Counted from the first letter of the stretch, positions 40,361-49,180 are shown. The stretch: 64,000 bases of DNA from Mesorhizobium sp. YM1C-6-2 (GCF_003666685.1 NZ_RCIZ01000006.1:248001-312000), one strand, 5' to 3'. Made by a program: numbers and translations. Notes: generated by a model from the sequence alone, not told the origin.

Positions 40361-40935
40361 GCGGCAAACGGCTTCTCCTGGCGGCGGTGCTCCTGGCCGT
40401 GGCGCAGATCGCCTTCCTGTCCTGGATGATCGCCGGCCGCGCGGCGATCCTGCGCAACGGGCAGGAAGTGCTGCTCAAGGTCGCGCCGATCGATCCGCGC
40501 GACCTGCTGCGGGGCGACTACGTCCGCCTCGGCTACGAAATCCGCAACGTTCCGGTGAAGTTGGTGGCGAACGCCCCCGCCGGCGATTTCGTCACCGAGC
40601 AGGGGCCGATCCTCGTCCGGCTCGGCAAGGACGAGGACGGTTACTGGCGCGTCCGCTCCGCCGCTCTCGGAGAGCCGCAGGAGCAGCCTCCAAGCGGCGA
40701 GGTCGATATACGCGGCACGGTTTCCGGCGGCTGGACGCTCGGGCCCGAAGCGTCCTTCAGCGTCGACTACGGTATCGACCGCTTCTACGTGCCGGAAGGC
40801 GAGGGCCGCGCCATAGAGACCGATATGCGCGAGCGGCCTTTCGGCATACTCGCTGCGGTCGCCAGCGACGGCACCGCACAGATCAAGGCGCTGATGGATG
40901 GCGACACCAAGCTCTACGAGGAGCCGCTTTATTAG
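40357..40935 (+). CDS. GDYXXLXY-motif membrane-anchored protein
   Basis: The 192-residue protein has one N-terminal hydrophobic anchor (LLLAAVLLAVAQIAFLSWMI) and a periplasmic domain carrying the family motif in LLRGDYVRLGYEI (about 48-60) and FSVDYGIDRFYVPEG (about 128-142). Function is unknown. Translational overlap with the DUF2157 gene indicates the two products act together, probably as an inner-membrane pair. Confidence 0.88.
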   Translation: MSGKRLLLAAVLLAVAQIAFLSWMIAGRAAILRNGQEVLLKVAPIDPRDLLRGDYVRLGYEIRNVPVKLVANAPAGDFVTEQGPILVRLGKDEDGYWRVRSAALGEPQEQPPSGEVDIRGTVSGGWTLGPEASFSVDYGIDRFYVPEGEGRAIETDMRERPFGILAAVASDGTAQIKALMDGDTKLYEEPLY

Positions 40936-40985
40936 GACGAGCAGAGGACGGGAGGGCCAGCTTCAGGCCAAAGCCGCCTACGGCA

Positions 40986-41495
40986 TCAGGGACCGGTTCT
41001 GCGAGCAAAATGCTCGTAGGTGATCTGCCAGGGATCGCTGTCGGAGGGCCGTTCCTCGCCGATCCAATGGAAGCTGTCGGCGGTTATCTCGGTGAAACGC
41101 CATCGCGCTTTCAGGCCGCGCGAGTCCTCGCCGACCTGGACAATGTCCTTGCCCTCGGCCCGCCCGATCTGACGCGAATAATCCTGGTTGAGCGGGTCGC
41201 TCCAGATGATGTGCCAGCCGCCTATGCCGGGATCGAAGATGCGCAAAGTCGTACCGTACATGGTGGACGGGGCCGGGCGCTTCGGCCGGATCCAGATATC
41301 CTGGATGGCGCGGCCTTCCAGCACCCAGCCGAAATGGATTTCTCCAGTCGATTCCTCGGTCGTGCCATCGTCGAGATGGCGGACGGTCTGCATTTCCCAG
41401 CTTCCGACCAGCCATCCATAGAGGTCCATGTCTTTCGCCCGATCGGCGGGCGGAGCCTCCGATCCGAGGGCGGCGAGAAACGGCGATATCGTCAT
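40986..41495 (-). CDS. Conserved protein of unknown function, lipocalin-like
   Basis: The 169-residue soluble protein has alternating beta-type segments: LVGSWEMQTVRHLDDGT, FGWVLEGRAIQDIWI, RIFDPGIGGWHIIWSDPLN, ARWRFTEITADSFHWIGE. The repeated Gly-x-Trp start resembles the DUF1579/lipocalin-like group. The start ATG is at the beginning of the conserved part; a 25-codon extension is rejected. I cannot assign a ligand. It is monocistronic. Confidence 0.65.
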   Translation of the reverse strand: MTISPFLAALGSEAPPADRAKDMDLYGWLVGSWEMQTVRHLDDGTTEESTGEIHFGWVLEGRAIQDIWIRPKRPAPSTMYGTTLRIFDPGIGGWHIIWSDPLNQDYSRQIGRAEGKDIVQVGEDSRGLKARWRFTEITADSFHWIGEERPSDSDPWQITYEHFARRTGP

Positions 41496-41706
41496 GGTCA
41501 AAGGCCTTTCATTCTTCCTTTCGGCAGTCGTGGGAAGAGAGAAGGCTAGCACAGGTTTCCTGACAGCCATCCGTCAGCAGATGCCGCTTGCCCCCGGTCC
41601 CTGGCTACTTCAGAGCCGGTTGCAAGCCAGAAGACGCTGCGGGCGGGGACTCCATAGCCGGACCGGCTTGTGTTATTTCTGCTCCTACATGGAGGGAGAT
41701 GCGACC

Positions 41707-41892
41707 ATGCGACGTGCGCCTGTCTGGACGATGCTGCTGCCTTTGATGCTGCTCGCCGCGTGCCAAAGCGGGCCGCAGTCCGGAAGTCCGCAGGCCACCG
41801 GCGGTCGCCAATGCCCGCCGCGCCTCGCCGATTCCGGCCAGTGCAATACAGGATCGATCTACGTCTTCCCCGAACTGACCAACGTGAACTGA
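41707..41892 (+). CDS. Small lipoprotein
   Basis: The 61-residue peptide has a lipoprotein signal ending LMLLAAC (Cys18-20 region), then a short Gln/Ser/Gly stretch and RQCPPRLADSGQCNTGSIYVF with two more Cys that could form a disulphide. GGAGGGA lies 12 bases upstream of the ATG. The longer upstream frame is not supported. Function unknown; probably outer-membrane associated. Confidence 0.65.
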   Translation: MRRAPVWTMLLPLMLLAACQSGPQSGSPQATGGRQCPPRLADSGQCNTGSIYVFPELTNVN

Positions 41893-41956
41893 CCAAGCTG
41901 CGCTAGCCGGTGAAGCCGCGCCTCCAGACCGGGGGGCCGCAGCCAGACTGGGGCCG

Positions 41957-42553
41957 CTAGAGTTCGCCGAGCATCTCGAGCCTCAGGTGCTGGACGAGCA
42001 TGATGGTCTTCGCGTCGATGATGCGGCCGTCGCGGACCTGCGCCATCGCCTCGTCGAGCGTGATTTCGAGCACTTCAATGTCCTCGCCCTCGTCGGCAGC
42101 GCCGCCGCCGTCAGAGATGCGGTCGGCGGGCGTGTAGTCCGCGAGGAAGAAGGTGAGACGCTCGGTCACGCTGCCCGGGCTCATATAGGGTGCGTACAGA
42201 CGCCTGACGTCGCGCAGACGATAGCCGAGTTCCTCCTCGGCCTCCTTGCGGATCGCGGTTTCGGGATCATGCTCGTCGAGCAGGCCGGCGCAGGCCTCGA
42301 TCAGCGGTTCCGGATGGCCGGTGACGAAGGCCGGATAGCGGAACTGCCGCACGAGCAGCACGGTCGAGCGCCGGCGGTCGAAAGGCAGGATGACCGCTCC
42401 GTCGCCCCGGTCGTAGGTCTGGCGGACCTGGGTTTCCCATCTGCCGTCGCTGCGCCGGTAGTCGAAGGTCGTCTTGGTGAGCCTTGCCCAGTCGTCCGAC
42501 AATATCTCGATCGATTTGATGCGAATCCTGTCCTGCAATGCCGTTGTCTCCAT
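41957..42553 (-). CDS. NUDIX hydrolase, NudK/ADP-ribose pyrophosphatase type
   Basis: The 198-residue protein has its Nudix box in the segment GLLDEHDPETAIRKEAEEEL, with the REAEEEL core replaced by KEAEEELGY, as in GDP-mannose hydrolase NudK. The upstream strand LLVRQFRYPAF and downstream YMSPGSVTERLTFFLADYTP are typical of this subgroup. It probably hydrolyses sugar-nucleoside diphosphates in the cytoplasm. ATG chosen one codon after a GTG. Confidence 0.88.
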   Translation of the reverse strand: METTALQDRIRIKSIEILSDDWARLTKTTFDYRRSDGRWETQVRQTYDRGDGAVILPFDRRRSTVLLVRQFRYPAFVTGHPEPLIEACAGLLDEHDPETAIRKEAEEELGYRLRDVRRLYAPYMSPGSVTERLTFFLADYTPADRISDGGGAADEGEDIEVLEITLDEAMAQVRDGRIIDAKTIMLVQHLRLEMLGEL

Positions 42554-42623
42554 CACAGATGCCGCCCGTGCGGCCTGACCGCATACGGGTGCAACCTAAT
42601 CGTGTCGCCTGCGTTTGCGTCCG

Positions 42624-42887
42624 ATGATGGACGAAAAACCTTTCGACAAGCCCGTTACGCTGGAACTCGGCCGCATCGGGCACTATCGGCGCATCGACAG
42701 CACGCGGGAAGCCGCGGAATGCCTGATGACGGTCTGGCCGCTCAACCGCGGGGCGCGGCACCGGGACGCGGTCGAAACCTGCCTGAAGGTCCTTGGAGGC
42801 CATCGCTCGACGGAGGATGCGCGCCGGGCGCTGATCGAGGCGGCGAAGGAATCCGACGTGCTGGCGCCGGAATCGACGCGCCACTGA
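42624..42887 (+). CDS. DUF982 family protein
   Basis: The 87-residue protein has the DUF982 pattern: VTLELG followed by YRRIDSTREAAECLMTVWP, then GARHRDAVETCLKVLGGH and ARRALIEAAKES. The family is small, restricted mainly to rhizobia and relatives, and without known function. Two adjacent ATGs are possible starts; I use the first. It is divergent from the NUDIX gene and upstream of map. Confidence 0.85.
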   Translation: MMDEKPFDKPVTLELGRIGHYRRIDSTREAAECLMTVWPLNRGARHRDAVETCLKVLGGHRSTEDARRALIEAAKESDVLAPESTRH

Positions 42888-43015
42888 CCCCGATTCGGGG
42901 AATAGGCCATGGCCGGCGACCCCGACGGGGTTGAACCGGAGGCGATCCGGTGCCAAATCATGGCGGCGGCGTTTTGGGCCGCGAATTTCCCACGTCGCAT
43001 CTCGGGGCGTCTTCA

Positions 43016-43840
43016 ATGGTGACCTATCTCGACGCCGGTACGGCGCCGCTTCGCAATACCGGCCAGATCCGGCTCTACGGGCCGGAAGCGTTCGAAGGCA
43101 TGCGCAAGGCCTGCGCGATCACCTCCGAATGCCTCGACGAGCTTGCCGGCATGGTCGCGCCGGGCGTCACGACCAATGCGATCGACCGCTTCGTCTTCGA
43201 ATTTGGCATGGATCACGGCGCGATGCCTGCGACGCTGAACTACCGCGGCTACACAAAATCTTCCTGCACCTCGATCAACCATGTCGTCTGCCACGGCATC
43301 CCGGACGACAAGCCGCTCAGGGAAGGGGATGTGGTCAACATCGACGTCACCTACATACTCGACGGCTGGCATGGCGATTCCAGCCGCATGTACCCGGTTG
43401 GGCAGATCAAGCGCGCGGCCGAACGGCTGCTCGAAGTCACCCATGAGTGCCTGATGCGCGGCGTCGCCGCGGTGAAGCCCGGCGTGCGCACCGGCGCCAT
43501 CGGCGCCGCGATCCAGTCCTATGCCGAGAGCGAGCGCTGCTCGGTGGTGCGCGACTTCTGCGGCCATGGCGTCGGCCAGCTCTTCCATGACGCGCCGAAC
43601 ATCCTGCATTACGGCAGCGCCGGCGAGGGCGTGGAGATGCGCGAGGGCATGATCTTCACCATCGAGCCGATGATCAATCTCGGCCGGCCGCATGTGAAGG
43701 TGCTGTCGGACGGCTGGACGGCCGTCACGCGCGACCGTTCGCTGTCGGCGCAATACGAGCACACGGTCGGCGTCACCGCTGATGGCTGCGAGATATTCAC
43801 GCTGTCGCCGAAGGGGCTCGACCGCCCGGGCCTGGCGTAA
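43016..43840 (+). CDS. map: Methionine aminopeptidase type I
   Basis: The 274-residue protein removes N-terminal Met from nascent proteins. The metal ligands are visible as Asp in [17 protein letters not shown] (two Asp), His in [11 protein letters not shown], Glu in FTIEPMI and Glu in [21 protein letters not shown] supplies the substrate-site His. The first ATG of the conserved region is chosen; the weak 22-codon extension is omitted. It lies between the DUF982 gene and radC. Confidence 0.96.
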   Translation: MVTYLDAGTAPLRNTGQIRLYGPEAFEGMRKACAITSECLDELAGMVAPGVTTNAIDRFVFEFGMDHGAMPATLNYRGYTKSSCTSINHVVCHGIPDDKPLREGDVVNIDVTYILDGWHGDSSRMYPVGQIKRAAERLLEVTHECLMRGVAAVKPGVRTGAIGAAIQSYAESERCSVVRDFCGHGVGQLFHDAPNILHYGSAGEGVEMREGMIFTIEPMINLGRPHVKVLSDGWTAVTRDRSLSAQYEHTVGVTADGCEIFTLSPKGLDRPGLA

Positions 43841-43872
43841 CGGGCCTGGCGTAAATCGATCGCGCGCGGGCG

Positions 43873-43907
43873 CTCGAAAACCGCTTCGCACTTTTCAGGA
43901 TCATGCT
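43873..43907. repeat. Short palindromic repeat, copy with truncated left arm
   Basis: The core GAAAA(43876-43880)-CCGCTTCGCAC-TTTTC(43892-43896) is intact and the right arm AGGATCATGC follows, but the matching left arm has been replaced. It is a variant of the element at 15318 and of the copy at 58976. It lies in the map-radC gap. Confidence 0.65.
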
Positions 43908-43964
43908 TTAGTATTTCGACCGGCGGTCGAAGTATTCGGCGTCCAATGCTTCGGGCGGGGCGGG

Positions 43965-44726
43965 ATGACGGGGCAAAACGAAGACGAGCGTGGCTTTTTC
44001 GCCGAGCGGCCCGAGCCGCGCATGGTCAGGGCGGACGCCGCGGCGAAGGATAAGCCGCATTATCTCGGCCACCGCGAGCGTTTGCGAGAGCGCTTTGCGG
44101 GCTCCGCATCGGCCGACGACTTCGCCGACTACGAACTGCTCGAGCTTCTGCTGTTCAGGCTGATACCCCGCGCGGACACCAAGCCCGTCGCCAAGGCGCT
44201 GCTGGCGCGCTTCGGCACGCTCTCCGAAGTGCTCGGCGCGCCGGTTGCGCGGCTGCAGGAGGTGAAGGGCGTCGGCGCGGCGGTGGCGCTCGATCTCAAG
44301 GTGATCGCGGCGGCGGCCAGGCGCATGGCGCGCGGCGAGATCAAGGGGAGGGAGGTGCTGTCGTCCTGGGAGCAGGTGCTCGACTATTGCCGGGCGGCGA
44401 TGGCCTTCGAGGAGCGCGAGCAGTTCCGCATCCTGTTCCTCGACAAGAAGAACGCGCTGATCGCCGACGAGGTGCAGCAGACCGGCACCGTCGACCATAC
44501 GCCGGTCTATCCGCGCGAGGTGATCAAGCGGGCGCTGGAGCTGTCGTCGACGGCCATCATCCTGGTTCACAACCACCCGTCGGGCGATCCGACGCCCTCG
44601 CGCGCGGACATCGAGATGACCAGGACGATCCTGGAGACGGGGCGCCAGCTCGGCATTGCCGTGCATGACCACATCATCATCGGCAAGAAGGGCTTTGCCT
44701 CGATGAAGGGCCTGAAGCTGATCTAA
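43965..44726 (+). CDS. radC: RadC/DUF2466 family JAB-domain protein
   Basis: The 253-residue protein has an N-terminal helix-hairpin-helix part ([22 protein letters not shown]) and a C-terminal MPN/JAB metalloprotease-like domain. The metal motif is [14 protein letters not shown] with an upstream Glu. The name RadC is historical: a direct repair role is doubtful, and the biochemical activity is not known. GGCGGG lies just upstream of the ATG. It ends at a hairpin shared with tig. Confidence 0.9.
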   Translation: MTGQNEDERGFFAERPEPRMVRADAAAKDKPHYLGHRERLRERFAGSASADDFADYELLELLLFRLIPRADTKPVAKALLARFGTLSEVLGAPVARLQEVKGVGAAVALDLKVIAAAARRMARGEIKGREVLSSWEQVLDYCRAAMAFEEREQFRILFLDKKNALIADEVQQTGTVDHTPVYPREVIKRALELSSTAIILVHNHPSGDPTPSRADIEMTRTILETGRQLGIAVHDHIIIGKKGFASMKGLKLI

Positions 44727-44757
44727 CGAAAAGGGCCGCGCGAGGCGGCCCTTTCGT
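44727..44757. terminator. Bidirectional hairpin terminator between radC and tig
   Basis: The stem AAAGGGCCGC (44730-44739) / GCGGCCCTTT (44745-44754) has a five-base loop and follows the radC stop directly. An A-run upstream and short T-runs downstream make it usable in both directions; the T-tract is weak. Confidence 0.65.
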
Positions 44758-44777
44758 TCGGTTCTTCCGGAGACGGC

Positions 44778-46262
44778 CTATTCGGCGTCGGCGGCCTTCT
44801 TCTTGGGAGCGGCCTTCTTCTTCGGCGCCTCGGCCTTGGCCTCTCCCTCGGCAGCAGCCTCGTCGGCCTTCTTGGCCTTCTTCGGCGCAGCCTTCTTTGC
44901 CGGCTTGGCCTCGGCGGCTTCGGCCTCGTCGTCGGCCATCAGCTCTTCCTTGGACACCTTCTTGTCGGTGACGGAGACCGCGCCGAGCAGGTGATCGATG
45001 ACCTTCTCCTCGAAGAGCGGCGCGCGGATCGAGGTGATGGCATTCGGGTTGTTGCGGTAGAAGTCGAAGGCTTCCTGCTGCTGGTTGGCAGGGAAGCGGC
45101 GCACCGTCTCGAAGAGGGCGCGCTGCACTTCTTCGTCCGACACGGTGACGCCGGCCTTCTCGCCGATCTCGGCAAGCACGAGGCCCAGGCGCACGCGGCG
45201 CTCGGCGAGCCGGTTGTACTCGGTGCGGGCTTCCTCTTCCGTCGTCTCCTCGTCGGCGAAGGTGCGGCCGGCCATTTCGAGGTCGCGGTTCACCTGGTTC
45301 CAGATGTTGGTGAACTCGGCTTCGACGAGCTTGGAGGGGGCTTCGAACTGGTACTCGGCGTCGAGCTGGTCGAGCAGCTGGCGCTTGACCTTCTGGCGAG
45401 TCATCGAGCCGAACTGGCTCTCGATCTGGCCGCGCACGATCTCGCGCAGACGGTCGAGCGATTCCAGCCCGAGCGACTTCGCCGTCTCGTCGTTGATCTC
45501 GAGCGGCCCGGGCTTCGACACCTCGTTGACGGTGACGTCGAAGGTGGCTTCCTTGCCGGCGAGATGCGGCGCGCTGTAGTTTTCCGGGAAGGTGACGGTG
45601 ATCTGCTTCTCGTCGCCCGCCTTGGTGCCGACCAGCTGATCCTCGAAGCCGGGGATGAATTCCTTCGAGCCGAGCACGAGCGGCTGGCCGTTGCCGGCGC
45701 CGCCGTCGAACGCGACGCCGTCGATCTTGCCGACATAGTCGATGGTGACGCGGTCGCCATCCTCGGCCTTGCCGTCCTTCGGCTCGTAGCTGCGCGCGGA
45801 TTCGGCGACACGCTTGACCTGGTCCTCGATCTCGCTGTCCGGCACGTCGAAGACGGGGCGCGTCACCTTGATCTCGGAGAAATCCTTGATCTCGATGGTC
45901 GGGATGATCTCATAGGCGAGCTGGAACTCGAAATCGGCGCCGCCGGCGAGGATTTTCTCGGCTTCCTTCTCGTCCTCGGTCATGGTGACCTCGGGCTGCA
46001 TGGCGGCCTTCTCGCCGCGGTCGGCGATGATGTGGCGGGTCTGGTTCGACAGGATGTCGTTGACGACCTCGGCCATGAACGACTTGCCGTAGACCTTCCG
46101 GAGGTGCTGGATCGGCACCTTGCCGGGGCGGAAGCCGTTGATGCGGGCCTTGCCCTGGGCATCGTTCAGCCGCGCCAGGAGCTTGGCCTCCATGTCGCCG
46201 GCCGGGACAGTGACCTTGATCTCACGCTTCAGGCCGGAATTCAGCGTCTCGGTAACCTGCAT
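44778..46262 (-). CDS. tig: Trigger factor
   Basis: The 494-residue ribosome-associated chaperone and peptidyl-prolyl isomerase has a ribosome-binding N domain ([20 protein letters not shown], including the FRxGxxP signature), an FKBP-type PPIase domain (about 150-245) with [20 protein letters not shown], and the C-terminal arms. The last 45 residues or so form a Lys/Ala/Pro-rich histone-like tail that standard trigger factors lack or have shorter. The ATG with GGAACGAAGG upstream is chosen over a 44-codon extension. In many genomes clpP-clpX-lon lie downstream, but not here. Confidence 0.95.
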   Translation of the reverse strand: MQVTETLNSGLKREIKVTVPAGDMEAKLLARLNDAQGKARINGFRPGKVPIQHLRKVYGKSFMAEVVNDILSNQTRHIIADRGEKAAMQPEVTMTEDEKEAEKILAGGADFEFQLAYEIIPTIEIKDFSEIKVTRPVFDVPDSEIEDQVKRVAESARSYEPKDGKAEDGDRVTIDYVGKIDGVAFDGGAGNGQPLVLGSKEFIPGFEDQLVGTKAGDEKQITVTFPENYSAPHLAGKEATFDVTVNEVSKPGPLEINDETAKSLGLESLDRLREIVRGQIESQFGSMTRQKVKRQLLDQLDAEYQFEAPSKLVEAEFTNIWNQVNRDLEMAGRTFADEETTEEEARTEYNRLAERRVRLGLVLAEIGEKAGVTVSDEEVQRALFETVRRFPANQQQEAFDFYRNNPNAITSIRAPLFEEKVIDHLLGAVSVTDKKVSKEELMADDEAEAAEAKPAKKAAPKKAKKADEAAAEGEAKAEAPKKKAAPKKKAADAE

Positions 46263-46606
46263 AGTCAAAACCTTCGTTCCAGAAAGGGCATCTGTACGGC
46301 CTCGCCGTTCAGCCTGCCGGGAATTCGTGCCGGAGTGGCTAGTGGTGTGCGGGTTCAGCGTGCCCGTCCCGGCGGCCGCGGCCGATGGGGACATTGTTCG
46401 CTCGAAACGCGCGGTAGCCTCGGTAAGTCTTTGTTCTTCCTATCCCTTACCACGCCTACCAGTAGCGGTTCATTCTCTCCCGTCACAATTGCCACGCCTT
46501 TTGTCATACGCGGCGTCAATTTTCAACACTTCTTCGCGCCGCGCACGGAACTGCTTTCCGCCCCGAGATTGACAGAATGATGGCTCTCATGGGATTGGCG
46601 GCCTGC
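46263..46606. other. Intergenic gap upstream of tig and tRNA-Leu
   Basis: This 344-base stretch must carry the tig promoter on the minus strand and the tRNA-Leu promoter on the plus strand. TTGACA at 46569-46574 is the only clear promoter element. A longer open frame through it on the plus strand is antisense to tig and has no coding signs. I see nothing else. Confidence 0.5.
46569..46597 (+). promoter_or_regulatory. Predicted promoter of tRNA-Leu(UAG)
   Basis: The consensus -35 TTGACA at 46569-46574 is followed after 17 bases by GGATTG (46592-46597) as a weak -10. The tRNA begins ten bases further on, which is the normal distance for a tRNA promoter. Confidence 0.5.
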
Positions 46607-46691
46607 GCGGATGTGGCGGAATTGGTAGACGCCCTGGATTTAGGTTCCAGTGCCGAAAGGCGTGGGGGTTCGAGTCCCTTCATCCGCACCA
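46607..46691 (+). tRNA. tRNA-Leu (anticodon UAG)
   Basis: The 85-base cloverleaf has acceptor GCGGATG paired with CATCCGC, discriminator A and encoded CCA (46689-46691). The anticodon stem-loop CTGGA-TTTAGGT-TCCAG gives anticodon UAG. A long variable arm (TGCCGAAAGGCG) marks a class II tRNA, and the T-loop GGTTCGAGTCC is standard. Confidence 0.97.
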
Positions 46692-47037
46692 ACGCACTGG
46701 GTGCGCGCCCTTCATCTTTCCATCGATCCCCGGTGTGCCATTCCGGGACGGATCATCAGGCATCGAAATTGCTCGGTGGGTATTGCCGGCTGTTCGCCGG
46801 TAATCGTCCACGTAGCCGGGCGTCGCTCGCTGGGACAGGTGTCGGGGCTTCTTGCCCAGCGAGCTCGATATCGCTTCCGTATGGCTGCTGTCGTTCCCCG
46901 TGGGCCCGCTCGCGCGTCCCGGCGGGAAGGCGGCTTGCTTGTTTGATCCGGCCTTTGGCTTTTAATCCGCCCTTCGGCTACACCTTCGCCCGACCGTGCG
47001 GTAATCTCGGCCTCGCAGTGCAAGGAAGCGGAAAGCC
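46692..47037. other. Gene-free gap after tRNA-Leu
   Basis: 346 bases without a credible gene. Open frames across it lack ribosome-binding sites. A small stem GCCGGCTGTTCGCCGGT occurs near 46785. The 3' end carries AAGGAAGCGG before the next start. I see no att-site repeat of the tRNA 3' end and no integrase. Confidence 0.5.
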
Positions 47038-47481
47038 ATGATCGTCAAGGAACTGACCGAGCAGGAGTGCGCCAACATCCTGGCGGCCAACAATATGGGG
47101 CATCTCGCCTGCGCCCGCGACAACCGGCCTTATGTCGTTCCGATCACCTTCGCCTTCGCCGACAACCACATCTACAGCTTCTCGCTGACCGGCCAGAAGA
47201 TCGAATGGATGCGGGCCAACCCGCATGTATGCCTGCAGGTCGACGATTTCGGGCAAGATCGGGGATGGAAAAGCGTCGTTGTCTACGGGGTTTTTGAAGA
47301 ACTGCCGGATCGCATCGGATCGAAGCGCGAGCGCGACCATGCCTGGTCGCTGCTCAGCAAGCACGCCAACTGGTGGGAGCCCGGCGGGCTGAAGCCGGTT
47401 ATGGGCCCGGGAGCCTCGCGGCATTTGTTCTATCGCATCCGCATCGAGCGGCTGACGGGCCGGCAGGCCGTCGACGAATAG
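47038..47481 (+). CDS. Pyridoxamine 5'-phosphate oxidase-like flavin-binding protein
   Basis: The 147-residue split-beta-barrel protein begins IVKELTEQECANILAANNMG and continues with HLACARDNRPYVVPITFAF, IYSFSLTGQKIEWMRANPHV and SVVVYGVFEEL. These match small FMN- or F420-binding PNPOx-like proteins related to NimA (nitroimidazole reductases). It is unlikely to be the true PdxH. The start has AAGGAAGCGG upstream. It is a single gene in a patch of small genes. Confidence 0.85.
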   Translation: MIVKELTEQECANILAANNMGHLACARDNRPYVVPITFAFADNHIYSFSLTGQKIEWMRANPHVCLQVDDFGQDRGWKSVVVYGVFEELPDRIGSKRERDHAWSLLSKHANWWEPGGLKPVMGPGASRHLFYRIRIERLTGRQAVDE

Positions 47482-47539
47482 GCGGGCCTGCGTTCGCGCC
47501 GCGGATCGGCGCCAAGCCTTTATCTCGAGGGTCCTCATC

Positions 47540-47565
47540 GGAACCCGATGCGGCGGACGGGAGTT
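47540..47565 (+). promoter_or_regulatory. Possible EcfG-type (general stress) promoter
   Basis: GGAAC (47540-47544) followed after 17 bases by AGTT (47562-47565) resembles the alphaproteobacterial EcfG consensus GGAAC-N16/17-CGTT. It ends 38 bases before the ATG of the next small gene. Confidence 0.4.
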
Positions 47566-47602
47566 TCAGGTGGCATAACCATCGGAAGGTTGGAGAACCG
47601 CC

Positions 47603-47842
47603 ATGGGATACCACCGCTTCAATCGGGAAGATTTGGCCGAGGCCGTTCGCACAAGTGTGCTTCCCCAGCATGCGGGACTGCTGCTCTCGACCGCGAAAGC
47701 CGTTGAAGAACTCAGGATCCTGACCGGCGATTTCGTCACGTCCGACGAGGAGATGGCTGACGAAATCTCCAAGGTCGCGGTCGGGATGGGCTGCGCCGTC
47801 GTGTTCGACGAACAGGCGGGGGCGGACAGACTGGCACTTTGA
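47603..47842 (+). CDS. Small conserved protein of unknown function
   Basis: The 79-residue, acidic, soluble protein begins GYHRFNREDLAEAVRTSVLP and has TGDFVTSDEEMADEISKVAV and GCAVVFDEQAG. No signal or membrane segment. GGAGAA lies 7 bases upstream of the ATG. A possible stress promoter lies just before it. I do not recognise a named family. Confidence 0.65.
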   Translation: MGYHRFNREDLAEAVRTSVLPQHAGLLLSTAKAVEELRILTGDFVTSDEEMADEISKVAVGMGCAVVFDEQAGADRLAL

Positions 47843-47900
47843 GAAGCAGCGCGCGCTGCCGGGTAGTCGGCGCGTCGTGCAAGGTCATCTCATAAGGCAG

Positions 47901-47934
47901 AAAAAAGCCCCGCAGGGCGCGACGACTGCGGGGC
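47901..47934 (-). terminator. Intrinsic terminator (minus strand)
   Basis: The stem GCCCCGCAG (47907-47915) / CTGCGGGGC (47926-47934) with a 10-base loop is followed on the minus strand by six U (47906-47901). It would end the candidate small RNA and any read-through from the SpoIIAA-like gene. Confidence 0.85.
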
Positions 47935-47967
47935 AGTCTTGGGAGGCGGCCAGAATCACCTGGCCGC
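47901..47967 (-). ncRNA. Candidate small RNA with two hairpins
   Basis: On the minus strand a -10-like TAGAAT (47978-47973) precedes a perfect hairpin GCGGCCAG/CTGGCCGC (47967-47946), a short linker containing CCUCCC, and a strong terminator hairpin ending in UUUUUU at 47906-47901. The predicted transcript is about 65-70 bases. The -35 is weak. It lies 124 bases downstream of the SpoIIAA-like gene on the same strand, so it could also be that gene's 3' end. No homology is claimed. Confidence 0.45.
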
Positions 47968-48090
47968 GGTGCATTCTACCATTTTTGGCGGAATTTGCCT
48001 GTCCCGGCGCCGGTGCGGTCGCGAGGGCACGTCCGGCCTGGCAGACCTCGTTCACGACAGGCGGTGATCGGTCACGACCGCCCGTGGCGA

Positions 48091-48486
48091 TCATTGGGCG
48101 GAAGGGCCGTCCTGCTGATTCTCGCCGGGATCGAAGCCGCCTGCGAACTCGACAGCGCTTTCCAACTCGCCGGGCTGGAAGGTGCGGACCTGAACCTGCG
48201 GCAGGAATTTTCCGAAGATTTCGGCCGCCGACTTCACGAAGCCGCCGGAGGCGAGCACCGCGACCCTCGGAAACCTGTGCCAGTCGCCGAGATATTTTAG
48301 CTCCGTAGCGATGTCCTTCATCACCGCGCCGAGCGTCATTCCCTCCAACTCCTCGACATTGGAGACGAGCCCGATTCGCTCGTAGCGGACGAGCTTCTCC
48401 TGAACCTGCCGATCCAGCCGTTCGATGTCGGCCTTCTGAAGGGTGCCGCGGGCGTCGACGACGAGGACGTGATCCGGAATCTGCAT
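48091..48486 (-). CDS. SpoIIAA-like (STAS-fold) protein
   Basis: The 131-residue protein begins QIPDHVLVVDARGTLQKADI and shows EGMTLGAVMKDIATELKYLG and FPRVAVLASGGFVKSAAEIF. These match the SpoIIAA-like/DUF3478 family with a STAS fold, often in stress or lipid contexts. The C-terminal 15 residues are Gln/Gly-rich and disordered. GGAGGAA upstream supports the ATG; a much longer frame is rejected. Function unknown. Confidence 0.8.
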   Translation of the reverse strand: MQIPDHVLVVDARGTLQKADIERLDRQVQEKLVRYERIGLVSNVEELEGMTLGAVMKDIATELKYLGDWHRFPRVAVLASGGFVKSAAEIFGKFLPQVQVRTFQPGELESAVEFAGGFDPGENQQDGPSAQ

Positions 48487-48563
48487 GGCGAATTCCTCCT
48501 GTCTCGCAAAACCGGAAAGGGAGGGATTGGTTTCATCCGCCGCGTATGCGGCCCGGCTTTCCG

Positions 48564-48710
48564 TCAGTCGCGGGAACAGCGGGAGCCGACCATCGCGCAA
48601 TTGGCAGGCTGATAAGCGCCGGCGGTCGACGTGGCCTGGCAACCGGCCGAGGCGCATGCCGAGATGCCCACGACAAGTGCAAATAGCGTTCGGCTGAGTT
48701 GAAACATCAT
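48564..48710 (-). CDS. Tiny secreted or lipoprotein, Cys-rich
   Basis: The 48-residue peptide has a hydrophobic signal (SRTLFALVVGISACASAGC), then ATSTAGAYQPANCAMVGSRC. The Cys at the end of the signal could be a lipobox Cys (ASAGC), and two more Cys lie in the mature part. GAGG lies 8-11 bases upstream of the first of two adjacent ATGs. It is shorter than usual gene cut-offs and unrecognised. Confidence 0.5.
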   Translation of the reverse strand: MMFQLSRTLFALVVGISACASAGCQATSTAGAYQPANCAMVGSRCSRD

Positions 48711-48940
48711 CGCGAGACCTCTCAATGTCCAGCCGAAGCATTCAACAACGGCTCGCTGTCCCGCGCAATGCAACAAAAGGTTATCCGGCACGGTAGAGAT
48801 ATAACGGGCTGCGGACCGCGGAAGTCGCGAATGAGTTTGGGAGGTCGGTACGCTCGGGGGAATTGCGATGATCTGCGTCTACGCAGTGACGTGCGATCTT
48901 GAGACCAGGCCACTTCGTTGAATACGCCGCCGCCCGCCAG

Positions 48941-49180
48941 TCAGGAACCGGTCTCTGGCAGGCAGGCCAGCGTCCCCCGGCCGGGATCTTCCTCGGAAAC
49001 CTCAACCACTATGATTTTGCTCTTGAGGAAGCGTGCCTTCAGCCGCTGACACTCCTCATCGGTGAGCCCTTTTCGAATGGTCGTCTCGTCATTGTCGATC
49101 GCGTGAACCAGCCGATACTCCTCAGCCCCTGCGACGCACGTGGCGCCCATCACGGCGCCTAAAGCAAACGCAATACGCAT
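48941..49180 (-). CDS. Small secreted protein of unknown function
   Basis: The 79-residue protein has a signal peptide (RIAFALGAVMGATCVAGAEE, cleavage after VAGA), then a charged mature part with NDETTIRKGLTDEECQRLKA and SKIIVVEVSEEDPG. GGAGGG lies 5 bases upstream of the ATG. The mature domain with TDEECQRLKARF could be a short helical hairpin. No family is recognised. Confidence 0.65.
   Translation of the reverse strand: MRIAFALGAVMGATCVAGAEEYRLVHAIDNDETTIRKGLTDEECQRLKARFLKSKIIVVEVSEEDPGRGTLACLPETGS

Noticed and set aside
44991..46580. 529-codon open frame on the plus strand
   Set aside because: It is antisense to tig and runs into the promoter gap. Composition is a mirror of the tig codons.
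47885..48094. 69-codon minus-strand open frame
   Set aside because: It runs through the terminator hairpin and its U-run. It has no ribosome-binding site.
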